DNA from: Chromatiales bacterium
GTDB taxonomy: Bacteria; Pseudomonadota; Gammaproteobacteria; Chromatiales; Chromatiaceae
Assembly (NCBI GenBank): GCA_022360595.1
Contig: JAKSCN010000348.1
Coordinates: 1-24,685 of the forward strand
DNA length: 24,685 bases
Reading direction: 5' to 3'
Below the pieces are notes generated by a model. The model saw nothing but the letters and a program-made list of their open reading frames with translations, had not been told where the DNA came from and made no database searches. Numbering within the stretch: the stretch's first letter is position 1; each line of letters starts with the position of its first letter. The translations under genes and the position numbers were made by a program. Shown here in pieces: positions 14,099 to 22,366 of the stretch.

Positions 14099-15625
14099 CT
14101 ACATCACCAAACAACGATTTTTACCATCACGCTTGGCTTGGTAGAGTGCTCTGTCGGCCCGGACAAACACCGTTTCGATGGTATCGCCCTCTTTAAACTC
14201 GGTAATGCCGCAGGAGATGGTGATGTACACTTGCTTGCCGTTGGAGTGAAAACCGCTCTCGACTACCCGCAGGCGGATCTCCTCCGCTATCTGCTGAGAC
14301 TCCTCGGCGGTGGAGCCAATGTGCAGCATGACAAACTCCTCGCCACCATAGCGGGCGACAAAATCGGTCTCACGCAGCCCTTTGGCCAATTGCTGTCCCA
14401 AAATACTCAGCACCTTATCACCGGCACGATGCCCGAAGCGGTCGTTGATCTGCTTAAAATCGTCGATATCAATTACCAGCAGGCTGACAGGACAATCGAA
14501 GCGCTTCCAGCGAGCAAACTCTTGCTGCACCCGCTGTTCATACGCGAGACGATTGGGAAGGCCGGTGACACTGTCGGTAATCGCCTTCTGGTGGGTGTCG
14601 AGCATCTTGCGGCGCAACTCCTGAGACTCCTCCTCGACCTGCTCAAGCCGCTCGCGTAACTGCTGCTCGATCACTTCCGCTTGTTGGTGGTAGGAGAGCT
14701 CATGCGCGACATGTGACGCGATATGCCTCTGTAACTGGTCGAGGCGTCCGTTCAGATCAACTCGCAGCTCTTGAAGGGTTAGCGAGTTGTCCACGGCGTG
14801 CTGAATTGCACCGATATCATCTTTAAACTGCTGGTCGAAGAATCGGGCGTCTTCCAATGTTTCCTTACGGCTCGCGCCACTCTCTTCAAGGTAATCGTTG
14901 ATCTCTTTCAGCCGGTCGGTCAGATCAACCAAAAACTCTCCAGCTTCCAGCACATCCTGCTGAATACTCTGCAATGTTGAAGAGAGCAATTGGGCCAGTT
15001 CGGTCAACACATCGGCCCAGACATCGGCCTGATCACTGTCCGTCAATTTTCCCTGAAAGCGCTCGATGTCCTTGCTGAACTGCTCTGGCCAATTGAGTTC
15101 GTGCAACAGCCGCAGCAGCGTCTGATTCGGTTCATGGACGCTACTGTGGGATGATCCACGTCCCGCGAACAGGCGTTCTAAAAAGCCGCCGCTATTCTGA
15201 TTGTTGTTCAACAGCGCCAAGAGCTGATCAATGTGCTGATCGGTCACCTCTTCGGGCGACGCCAACATCACACCGGCCAACTGCTTTAGCTCGCGGCTAT
15301 TTTCAGATTTCTGGTCGATACGGGAGAGCAACCGCACAAACGGGGTGTCGGCCTCTACACGCTGGGGGTGCAGAATGGCATCGGAGAGAGACTCAATCTG
15401 TTTCAGTTGTGAGGGCTTAACCCCTTTTCGCATCGCGTCGCGCAGACGCTCTAAATGGGGGTCAAGTACGGGATCAAGACCGCTTGCCGCCAGGGTCAAG
15501 CGAATGATGGTGCGACACAATACCTTCTCGGTGACTCGACAGGCTTTGCGTTCTGCTTGTTGTTGTTCAATCAATGTGTGATAGCGATCCTGCCATCTAT
15601 CACCATCGTGGCTGCCATCTGTCAT
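14099..15625 (-). CDS. Diguanylate cyclase (GGEEF) with long N-terminal helical region
   Basis: This enzyme makes the second messenger cyclic di-GMP from two GTP. The C-terminal GGDEF domain (about 340-508) has the active-site sequence GGEEF at 427-431, and an intact product-inhibition I-site RETD exactly five residues before it. It also has the usual DIDDFKQINDRFGHRAGD segment. The N-terminal 330 residues are soluble, charged and strongly helical, with coiled-coil stretches near 290-340 and no membrane segment or recognisable sensor. The ATG directly abuts the TAA of the phosphatase-fold gene (TAAATG), indicating translational coupling. The gene order matches, from memory, the PA5490-PA5487 region of Pseudomonas aeruginosa, where the fourth gene is the cyclase DgcH. 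Confidence 0.95.
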   Translation of the reverse strand: MTDGSHDGDRWQDRYHTLIEQQQAERKACRVTEKVLCRTIIRLTLAASGLDPVLDPHLERLRDAMRKGVKPSQLKQIESLSDAILHPQRVEADTPFVRLLSRIDQKSENSRELKQLAGVMLASPEEVTDQHIDQLLALLNNNQNSGGFLERLFAGRGSSHSSVHEPNQTLLRLLHELNWPEQFSKDIERFQGKLTDSDQADVWADVLTELAQLLSSTLQSIQQDVLEAGEFLVDLTDRLKEINDYLEESGASRKETLEDARFFDQQFKDDIGAIQHAVDNSLTLQELRVDLNGRLDQLQRHIASHVAHELSYHQQAEVIEQQLRERLEQVEEESQELRRKMLDTHQKAITDSVTGLPNRLAYEQRVQQEFARWKRFDCPVSLLVIDIDDFKQINDRFGHRAGDKVLSILGQQLAKGLRETDFVARYGGEEFVMLHIGSTAEESQQIAEEIRLRVVESGFHSNGKQVYITISCGITEFKEGDTIETVFVRADRALYQAKRDGKNRCLVM

Positions 15626-16396
15626 TTAGCCTGCCAGTTTTAGGTGTTCTGGTATTAGTATATCGATGCTAATCGGTAAATGATCTGAAAAAGAGTAGTC
15701 CAATACCTGGGCATTCTCAATGCACAGCGAATCCGACACCAGGATATGGTCGATTCTACGCATTGGCCGCCAACTTGGAAAGGTACTCTTCTCGCAGGAA
15801 AACTCCTGCAGTCCGACGCTCTCCATCAAGTATCGCATCTCTCGCGACTCACAACTACAGTTGAGATCACCCATTAATACTATATGGGATTTCGATTTTA
15901 CCAACCGACTCACAAAGTCGATCTGCCGCAGACGCGCCCGCCGCCCCAACGCCAGATGCATGATACAGACCGTGAGTCCCTGATCTCCACCATATTGGCA
16001 GACGATGACCCCGCGCCCCGGTAGCCCTGGCAGCCGGTACTCCGCCACGTCAGAGGGTTTCAAACGGCTCAGAACCCCGTTGCTGTGCTGGGCAATACTG
16101 CCGATGCGGCGATTGACCTGTTTGTGCCAGTGAGGGAAACCAGCTCGGTGGGCGAGATACTCTGTCTGGTCAACAAAGCCGCTACGCAGACTGCCGGAGT
16201 CGACCTCTTGCAGACCGACAATGTCATACTGGCCCAGCAGTGTGGCGATGCGGTTGAGGTTGCGTAACCGCGCGCGGTGAGGGAGTACGTGCTTCCAGCT
16301 ATGGGTCAAATACTGACCATAATGCTGGGTTTCCAACCCAGTCTGGATGTTGTAACTCAGTAACCTCAGCCGATTGGAATAGGCACGGTTCAGCAC
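15626..16396 (-). CDS. Endonuclease/exonuclease/phosphatase-family protein
   Basis: The 256-residue protein has the fold signature of the DNase I-like/inositol-phosphatase superfamily. Visible catalytic motifs are LLSYNIQTG (metal-binding Asn), IVGLQEVDSG (Glu), VLMGDLNCS (Asp and Asn) and the terminal SFSDHLPISI (Asp-His). No signal peptide is present. The substrate, whether nucleic acid or phospholipid/inositol, cannot be inferred. GTG at 16396 is preferred because AAAAAGGGG lies four bases upstream; an in-frame TTG at 16423 would add nine residues. The stop is directly followed by the cyclase ATG. It lies 65 bases after dsbA, probably in one operon. Confidence 0.9.
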   Translation of the reverse strand: MLNRAYSNRLRLLSYNIQTGLETQHYGQYLTHSWKHVLPHRARLRNLNRIATLLGQYDIVGLQEVDSGSLRSGFVDQTEYLAHRAGFPHWHKQVNRRIGSIAQHSNGVLSRLKPSDVAEYRLPGLPGRGVIVCQYGGDQGLTVCIMHLALGRRARLRQIDFVSRLVKSKSHIVLMGDLNCSCESREMRYLMESVGLQEFSCEKSTFPSWRPMRRIDHILVSDSLCIENAQVLDYSFSDHLPISIDILIPEHLKLAG

Positions 16397-16461
16397 GATA
16401 CCCCTTTTTCGTGAAGCCTCCAATCATGCCGTGAATTGATCAGAGGCTCCCGCAGATTTAG

Positions 16462-17106
16462 TTAGTTGGCGTAACCCTTCTCCTTGCGAACCTTGTCGAT
16501 CAGGAAGTCGGTTACCTCCATCATGGTGGGGCCATCCATGCCACCGGTTCGATACTTTCCATCCACTACGATAGCAGGCACACCGCGAATATCAAAACGG
16601 TCGGCTAAAACAGCGGCACGACGCGCCTGAGTCTGAACCGCGAAAGACTTCATCGCTTTACGGTAGGCCTCGATATCGACCCCCTCTTTTTCCAGGAAGG
16701 CCTCCATCTCATCCGGGGTATTCAGGCGAATACGATCCCGGTGCACGGCATCAAACAGTTTCTCATGCAGCGGATCGACCAGGCCCATCAGATTCAGGGC
16801 GTAGTATGTCTTGGCGTGCATGATCACATTTTCACGATTGAACATGGCGGGAATGGCAACATAGTCCACATAGTCCGGCTTTTTCTTCAGCCAGCTCTTC
16901 AGATGTGGCTCCAGGTCATAGCAGTGTGGACAGGCGTACCAGAAAAACTCTACCACCTGGACACGCTCACCCTCACCACCTGGCTGCTCGGGAATCACCG
17001 AGAAATAGTGAAGTTCCTCTTCAAACTTCTCCGCTTCGGCGTGCGCTGCTCCAACAAAGATCAGCGTCAACATCATTAGTGTATAGGCGATAAATCGCTT
17101 CATCAT
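16462..17106 (-). CDS. dsbA: DsbA-family periplasmic thiol:disulfide oxidoreductase
   Basis: DsbA introduces disulfide bonds into exported proteins. The 214-residue precursor has a signal peptide (about 1-23, KRFIAYTLMMLTLIFVGAAHA). The mature thioredoxin-fold protein has C59-P-H-C62 in EFFWYACPHCYDLEPH, a helical insertion, and the cis-proline loop GVPAIVV near residue 184. CPHC is the classic strongly oxidising DsbA active site. Length is normal. Two tandem ATG codons occur at the start; GAGGTG is about five to eight bases upstream, so either may be used. A hairpin separates it from the cytochrome c4 gene upstream. No dsbB is in view. Confidence 0.95.
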   Translation of the reverse strand: MMKRFIAYTLMMLTLIFVGAAHAEAEKFEEELHYFSVIPEQPGGEGERVQVVEFFWYACPHCYDLEPHLKSWLKKKPDYVDYVAIPAMFNRENVIMHAKTYYALNLMGLVDPLHEKLFDAVHRDRIRLNTPDEMEAFLEKEGVDIEAYRKAMKSFAVQTQARRAAVLADRFDIRGVPAIVVDGKYRTGGMDGPTMMEVTDFLIDKVRKEKGYAN

Positions 17107-17238
17107 TCTCCCACCTCGATCATGGAGTTGCGGCCTATGGCCATGGTTTTTTTAGGAATCAAATAACAGTATCGCAGCTTGCGTTATTCGGTTACCCGTA
17201 TTGTGACAGATGCCTGTCTTGAGGGTTCCCCCTGAAAC

Positions 17239-17269
17239 GACAAAGGGTGACACGAAGTCACCCTTTGTC
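17239..17269. terminator. Strong hairpin between cytochrome c4 and dsbA
   Basis: A perfect 13-base stem, GACAAAGGGTGAC and its complement GTCACCCTTTGTC, surrounds a five-base loop (TTCGT on the minus strand). It lies 31 bases after the cytochrome c4 stop. No clear U-tract follows on the minus strand (GTTTCAGG), so it may be a weak terminator, or an RNA-stabilising or attenuating hairpin that lowers read-through into dsbA. Confidence 0.6.
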
Positions 17270-17300
17270 TACTCAACATCAAGTCTGAGCTGATCGGCGT

Positions 17301-17906
17301 TTAGCGCAACCCTTGAACATACTGGGCTACCGCCTCGATCTCTTTGTCTGTCATTTTGGCAACGACACCTTGCATCATTTTATTGAGGTCGTTGGTGCGC
17401 TTGCCATCACGGAAGTCTTTCATCGTCTTCACCAGGTAATCAGCATGCTGGCCGCTGATACGGGGGAAGTTGGCGGCGGGATTACCGATACCGGTTGGAC
17501 CATGGCACGCCATGCAAGCGGCTACACCAGTCTCCATATTGCCTGCGCGGTAGAGCTTCTCACCCAGCTCAACCTTATCAGCAGCAGCCGTACCGGCAGA
17601 TTGGGTCTGGCCGCTGAAGTAGGCGGCCAGATCCTGAATATCCTGATCGTTCAACGGTGCTGCCATTGGAGTCATCAGAGGATCTTCACGCTTGCCCGCT
17701 TTGAAGTCAGAAACCTGTTTAATGATATACGACGGGTGCTGTCCAGCCAGCTTTGGCCAGATTGGGTTGGGGCTATTACCATCTGGACCGTGACATGCCA
17801 GGCAGGTCGCAGACTTGGTTTTGCCTGCATCCGCATCTCCCGCGGCCTGAACGCCAGTTACTGTGAATGCCAAAACGATTGAAACTGAAACAAGCCACTT
17901 GTTCAT
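17301..17906 (-). CDS. Dihaem cytochrome c4, periplasmic
   Basis: Cytochrome c4 is a periplasmic or membrane-attached electron carrier, often feeding terminal oxidases. The 201-residue precursor has a signal peptide (about 1-22, ending GVQAAG). Two similar cytochrome c domains follow, with haem attachment at C35-LA-C38-H39 and C131-MA-C134-H135. Candidate axial methionines lie in LMTPMAAPL (78 or 81) and NKMMQG (177 or 178). The repeat structure GQHPSYI / GQHADYL shows the internal duplication typical of c4. ATG 17906 has AGGT eight bases upstream and starts at the signal peptide; a longer frame exists but would bury the signal. It is the first gene of the c4-dsbA-phosphatase-cyclase block. 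Confidence 0.95.
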   Translation of the reverse strand: MNKWLVSVSIVLAFTVTGVQAAGDADAGKTKSATCLACHGPDGNSPNPIWPKLAGQHPSYIIKQVSDFKAGKREDPLMTPMAAPLNDQDIQDLAAYFSGQTQSAGTAAADKVELGEKLYRAGNMETGVAACMACHGPTGIGNPAANFPRISGQHADYLVKTMKDFRDGKRTNDLNKMMQGVVAKMTDKEIEAVAQYVQGLR

Positions 17907-18219
17907 GGTCAAACCTACTGAAATTGACTGTAAAAAATTCACCTGCAAAAAATCAACTCTGCCCTTCCACGGCGCCAAAGCTGACTGAAAATGGTTAGAG
18001 TCGGGGCGTTCCCGATGGCGTCATATTCCCTGTTACGGGACTCAAAACAGCCGGCTCAAACCACACCTCTTGCGGCACAATTACCCAATCCGGGCCGAAA
18101 AACCGTGAATGTATACCAGAGCAGGCCGCGGCTCGTCAAATTAAGCTGACTTATCAGGGTATTTTAAATACCCCATCAAACCACGCTAACCACCTGATTA
18201 AACTGCAGTTTCAAACAGC
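17907..18219. other. Non-coding region between the mechanosensitive channel and cytochrome c4
   Basis: No gene is supported in these 313 bases. The region should hold the cytochrome c4 promoter. The one clear structure is GGGTATTTTAAATACCC at 18157-18173, an 8+1+8 perfect inverted repeat, which could be an operator or an AT-rich hairpin at the end of the channel transcript. I could not place a convincing -35/-10 pair. Confidence 0.5.
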
Positions 18220-21200
18220 CTATTTCGGTGAAAGCTGCCCCATCAAATCGCCGTCCACACTGCGCAGGTGCAACTCCCGCTGGGGGAAAGGAATACCAAT
18301 ACCGGCCGCCTGCAGCGCCTTGTTCAAACTCATGTGCAGATCATGCAGCACGGGCAGGCGCTTGGCACGGTCATTGACAAAGGCGAACACTGTATACTCC
18401 AGAGCGCTGTCGCCAAACCCAAGAAAGAGCACAGCCGGCGGCGGTTCATGCAAGGTATCTGGATGCGCCTCCACCGTCTCTTTGATAATTTGATAGGCAC
18501 GGTCGGTATCCGAGCCGTAGGCGATGCCCACTTTTATCCGCAAACGCGTTACCGTATCGGTCAGAGTCCAGTTCACCAGAGGGTCGGTCAAAAATTTCAC
18601 ATTCGGCACCACCAGCTCTTTATTGTCCCAATCGGTAATGGTGGTGGCACGCATCCTGATTCTCGACACAGTGCCGCTGATATCTCCCACGGTTACGGTA
18701 TCACCCACCCGCAGGGGGCGCTCGAACAGCAGCACCAGGCCAGAGAAGAAGTTCGAAAAAACTTCTTTCAGACCGAAGCCAAGACCAACCCCCATGGCCG
18801 CCACCAGCCACTGCACATCGCCCCAGCTCAGGCCTATCATGCTGAAGAAGACCACAAACCCCGCCGCATAGATGAGATAGCTGCTGATCATGGAGATGGC
18901 GTAACGGTTACCGGCAGTTACCGACAACGGCTGCAACAAGGTGAACTCCAGCAGACCGGGCAGGTTACGACCCGCCACAAAGGTCAGGGCAAAGACCAGG
19001 ATTGCCGCCACCGCGTCCCAGAGGGAGACCGGCACCGCCTGTCCACCTTCCTGGAGGTATTCCCAGAGCACGACATCATCCAGCTTGGTCAACGCCGGCA
19101 GTAGTTGGGACCAGAGCAGCCCAAGGCCGATCACCGCTGACAAAAGCGCCGTAATACGCAACACCCGCCAGGTCTGCTCACTGATAGCAGCCAGATTCAT
19201 CTGTTCCAGCTCACTCACATCGGGGATCACTTCACCAGTCGGTGTCTCTCCCATCTCCTCTTTGGCGGCACGTGCGTCCAGCGCCGCCTGACGCCGGGCC
19301 AATGCCTGGGAGAAGGCCAGCCGGCGATTGTTGACCCACAACCAACGAATCGACAGGTTATAGAGCAGGAACACCCCACTGCCGATCACCAACGACCAGA
19401 ACAGCAGCCGCTCCAGCGTCAACGCACTGTAGTAGTAACCTTCAAAGGCGAGACCGAACAGCACCAGATAGATCACCATGCTCAGGGGGTACCAGAGCAG
19501 TTGCAATCGCACCGCCCTGCCATGATCGATACGGACAATCCCGCTCCAAGGGTTGAGCACCCGATGGGCAAACAGCCCGAGCAACAACACGCTGATTAGA
19601 AACGCCAAACGCCCCAGACTGTTTTTATAGAGATCACTCACCTGCAGCTCGGTCATACCGACAATAAAGACGAACGGCATCAACAGCGGCACCAACCATT
19701 TGAGGTTACGCCGCACGATGTCGATGGTCTGCAGGTTCCAACGAAAGTGGGCCTCGGCCAGGCCGTGGTTAATAAACAGGTAGTTGATCAGTTGCACCAA
19801 CAGAAACAGCAGTGCAATACGGCGCACACCAATGGTGACTGCATCGACAAAGGCTCCGGGATCACTCCCCACCAGCAGCAGTAAAAACACAGAGACCAGC
19901 AGCACCCATGGCAGCGCCAGCAGTAACGTGAACAACGTGGCTTTTATGGTGAGCCAAAAGCTGTCTCGGCGCACATTACCAATGTTGCTGGAGATCTGCT
20001 CCAGACTGTCGAGCATTCTCTTACGGGACTTAAGCAACACCACCATCAACAGGCTGAGCAGCAACACCCCGACGAAGTAACGCGGGGTTCCCCCCATCAC
20101 GCCCTCTGCGATGTGCTGCCAGTTCTCAGGAGAGAGCAGCCAGACAACCGACTGTAGCGCCTCCTTAACCACCGACGGCCCCATACGGCCGGTACTGGGA
20201 GTCCAGACCAGATGGCGATCCAGCAGCTCACCATACTGCCCCACTTTATCGCTCAACTGGCGATTATCCAGAATAATCTCGCTGAGTTCAGATTCATAGC
20301 GGGAGTAGACCGCTTTCAAGGCGTCCAGCAAGGTGCGGCGATCAACCAACAGCGCACTTAACTCATCTGCCAACACTTGGCGATCCTGGTCGCTCATATC
20401 GGGCAGAATAGCAACCAGTTCAGTCACCTCCGACTCCTCACCCAGTAGCTGCAGATACTGCTCTTCGATCTGAAACTGGGCCAGTCGAGCCTCGGAAATA
20501 ACCTGCTGGCGGGAGACGATCTGATTCTCAATACGCTGCAGATCAGGCAACTCCTGGCGCTGTTTACGCAACACCTGCCCCAGCTTCTGGTCCACTCCCA
20601 CAATGTCAAGCTGCTGCTGCACCCGCTCCAGGTTGTGCTGCACCAATTTCAACTGAGAGCTGACACTGCCGCGCGCACGCTGTAGCGTTTCACCCTCAGC
20701 GCTAACCTTGACGAGCTGCTCCGAAAGCTGAGTATTCAGGCCAGCGGCATCACGCAACAACGGATGCTTATCCAGTGCGGCTCGCTGGGCCTGCTCCGAC
20801 TCCCGGCGCGCCCGCTCCACCTCTGCGGTGCGCTGCTCATGTAACCGCGTCTGCAACGCCTGCAGCCGAACTTCGACCTGCTCCATCAGCTCGCGCTCAT
20901 ACTCCACACGCAGGGCCATCTGCTCCAAGCGCGGTGGATAGCTGAGCCGCTCCATCTCCAACCTGCTGATACGGCTCGTTACCGCCATCTGAGCAACCTG
21001 CAGATTAGCCAGCCAGGCCTGCTCCTCAATGCCCTCGGCAACTACACCCGCCTTCTCTCGCGCCTCCAGCTCCTCCTGTAGACGGCGAGCTTCAGCCAAA
21101 TCGGAACCGCTCAGCTCAGGGCGGCCACGCTCTTTCAGCAGCTCCTCTTCCAACAGATTGACTTTGCGGGTCGCCACCTGCAGATCCGCAGCGGTCTGGT

Positions 21201-21591
21201 CAGTGAGCTGCTCCAATTCGATCAGTGATAACTTGGGATCAATCTTGGACGGTTGCTGGGCTGCCTTGCGAACCTTAACAAGATCTTTCTGCAGACGCGC
21301 CTGCCGTTGGGGCGCCTCATCGATAGCCGCCTTATAGACGGCGGTAAGCTGGCGATCCTCTTCCACCTGCTTGCGCAGAGTCAGCGCCTCCCGGTAGAGT
21401 TCCAGCGCTTTGGTGGTCGGCGCATCTTTCTCTTCTACCGCCTCCAGCTCCCGTAGTCGGGCCTCTAGCGCAGAGACTGAGCCGATCTCCGTCATCACTG
21501 CTGCCAATTTCACATTGGCAACCGCCGGAGCAGCAGTCAGATCACTCAGAGAGAAGAGCAGAATTAATACAAAAAGAAACCTTGTCAGCAC
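18220..21591 (-). CDS. Large MscS-family mechanosensitive channel (MscK/MscM type)
   Basis: These inner-membrane channels open under membrane tension and release solutes during osmotic downshock. The 1123-residue protein, close to the size of E. coli MscK and MscM, begins with a signal peptide (about 1-25). A long periplasmic coiled-coil region follows (about 30-470, rich in E, Q, R and L heptads). Multiple membrane helices come next, from about 500 to 930. The MscS pore and beta domains include GLGFGLKEVFSNFFSGLVLL, ERPLRVGDTVTVGDISGTVSRI and NKELVVPNVKFLTDPLVNW. The start is GTG at 21591 with only a weak ribosome site; no better start precedes the signal peptide. It is divergent from the WGR/DedA genes and separated from them by the MITE-like element. 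Confidence 0.95.
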   Translation of the reverse strand: MLTRFLFVLILLFSLSDLTAAPAVANVKLAAVMTEIGSVSALEARLRELEAVEEKDAPTTKALELYREALTLRKQVEEDRQLTAVYKAAIDEAPQRQARLQKDLVKVRKAAQQPSKIDPKLSLIELEQLTDQTAADLQVATRKVNLLEEELLKERGRPELSGSDLAEARRLQEELEAREKAGVVAEGIEEQAWLANLQVAQMAVTSRISRLEMERLSYPPRLEQMALRVEYERELMEQVEVRLQALQTRLHEQRTAEVERARRESEQAQRAALDKHPLLRDAAGLNTQLSEQLVKVSAEGETLQRARGSVSSQLKLVQHNLERVQQQLDIVGVDQKLGQVLRKQRQELPDLQRIENQIVSRQQVISEARLAQFQIEEQYLQLLGEESEVTELVAILPDMSDQDRQVLADELSALLVDRRTLLDALKAVYSRYESELSEIILDNRQLSDKVGQYGELLDRHLVWTPSTGRMGPSVVKEALQSVVWLLSPENWQHIAEGVMGGTPRYFVGVLLLSLLMVVLLKSRKRMLDSLEQISSNIGNVRRDSFWLTIKATLFTLLLALPWVLLVSVFLLLLVGSDPGAFVDAVTIGVRRIALLFLLVQLINYLFINHGLAEAHFRWNLQTIDIVRRNLKWLVPLLMPFVFIVGMTELQVSDLYKNSLGRLAFLISVLLLGLFAHRVLNPWSGIVRIDHGRAVRLQLLWYPLSMVIYLVLFGLAFEGYYYSALTLERLLFWSLVIGSGVFLLYNLSIRWLWVNNRRLAFSQALARRQAALDARAAKEEMGETPTGEVIPDVSELEQMNLAAISEQTWRVLRITALLSAVIGLGLLWSQLLPALTKLDDVVLWEYLQEGGQAVPVSLWDAVAAILVFALTFVAGRNLPGLLEFTLLQPLSVTAGNRYAISMISSYLIYAAGFVVFFSMIGLSWGDVQWLVAAMGVGLGFGLKEVFSNFFSGLVLLFERPLRVGDTVTVGDISGTVSRIRMRATTITDWDNKELVVPNVKFLTDPLVNWTLTDTVTRLRIKVGIAYGSDTDRAYQIIKETVEAHPDTLHEPPPAVLFLGFGDSALEYTVFAFVNDRAKRLPVLHDLHMSLNKALQAAGIGIPFPQRELHLRSVDGDLMGQLSPK

Positions 21592-21795
21592 GAAGAGCTA
21601 CCCGGGGTAATGGTTATGTCGTTAACACGGATTTACACGCCTAATTCATTACAACATAACCGGAGAAGAGCCGATACTGCAGCAACTTCTGTTCGAGCAA
21701 CCCAGGGCGGGAAAGTTCAGATTCAGCCGTCGGCAATGTGCCTCATCTCACATAGCTATTGAAAAAAAACGAGTTTTTCGGCCAAATGGTTACCT

Positions 21796-21991
21796 TAGGG
21801 CCTGTTAACACTAATTGAATCACCACTGCCAAGACCATTTTTGGTCCAACAAGGCAGAAGGAGCGCGGTGTAGCAGGTATCCATAAGCGACTGATAATGC
21901 CGCTGGGCGAAAAGATGGCCTTGGCCCCTCATAATATTGAGAAAAGAGGGGTTGAGCCTAAAAAAGCACCCATTAGTGTTAACAGGCCCTA
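21796..21991 (+). mobile_element. Intact MITE-like element with perfect terminal inverted repeats
   Basis: The left end TAGGGCCTGTTAACACTAAT (21796-21815) is repeated exactly in inverted form at 21972-21991. The outermost TA on each side is compatible with a TA target duplication, as made by IS630/Tc1-like elements and some IS5-group elements. The 196 bases encode no protein, so transposition would need a transposase elsewhere. An internal hairpin is formed by CTGCC...GGCAG around GACCA-TTTT-TGGTC. A decayed relative lies at 11745-11925. The parent IS family is inferred from the ends only. Confidence 0.8.
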
Positions 21992-22092
21992 AACAACTTT
22001 TTTAGCCTAAAGAACCATTTAGTTATAGAGTAACTAGTAGAGAGAAGCTGGCCACCCCATATGCGCATCTACATGCAGACACCCTACAATCC

Positions 22093-22098
22093 AGGAGG
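22093..22098 (+). promoter_or_regulatory. Ribosome binding site that fixes the WGR-like start
   Basis: A perfect AGGAGG lies four bases before the ATG at 22103. In-frame ATG codons at 22061 and 22073 lack such a site, so the shorter protein is preferred. Confidence 0.7.
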
Positions 22099-22102
22099 CC
22101 CG

Positions 22103-22321
22103 ATGCGGTTTTACCACCTGCATCTGCAGCAAGATCTGCTCGGTGGCTGGACTCTGGTGCGCGAATCGGGCCAGCAGGGTAAACGTGGGCAGGTCACAAA
22201 AACCTATTACGAATCCCGGGATGAGGCTGAAGCGGCATTGACCAAATTTCGTGATGCCCAGACACGGCGTGGCTACCGCATCGTTTTCAGGGAAGGGGAA
22301 CAGGCGGCTGACAACAACTGA
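22103..22321 (+). CDS. Short WGR-domain-like protein
   Basis: The 72-residue product is almost entirely one WGR-like domain: LGGWTLVRESGQQGKRGQ, then TYYESRDEAEAALTKF and RRGYR, which match the usual strand, helix and closing basic motif. The name-giving W-G-R triad is replaced by S-G-Q (in ESGQQG). WGR domains occur in PARP-family proteins and as small bacterial proteins, where nucleic-acid binding has been suggested. The function here is unknown. It lies 45 bases upstream of the DedA-PAP2 fusion gene in the same direction, so cotranscription is likely. Two upstream in-frame ATGs would add up to 14 residues. Confidence 0.82.
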   Translation: MRFYHLHLQQDLLGGWTLVRESGQQGKRGQVTKTYYESRDEAEAALTKFRDAQTRRGYRIVFREGEQAADNN

Positions 22322-22347
22322 GCCTCTCAGCCAACACCGCTCAGAGC

Positions 22348-22366
22348 CTGTTAACAACGCTAACAG
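22348..22366 (+). repeat. Inverted repeat at the start of the DedA-PAP2 gene
   Basis: CTGTTA and TAACAG, seven bases apart, end at the base before the ATG. With its left flank the site reads GAGCCTGTTAACA, twelve of thirteen bases matching the end of the MITE-like element (GGGCCTGTTAACA). It may be a relic of an element end or a small translation-control hairpin. Confidence 0.4.

Larger units (their letters stand above)
21592..22102. other. Divergent intergenic region carrying the MITE-like element
   Basis: This 511-base stretch between the channel gene and the WGR-like gene has no supported coding sequence. It holds the intact 196-base inverted-repeat element at 21796-21991 and should contain promoters for both flanking genes. 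Outside the element I see only A/T runs near 21765-21780 and no clear promoter. Confidence 0.6.

Noticed and set aside
18268..19104. Long plus-strand frame (278 codons) opposite the mechanosensitive channel
   Set aside because: Antisense to the conserved MscS domain; H-, Q- and R-rich shadow translation with no domain.
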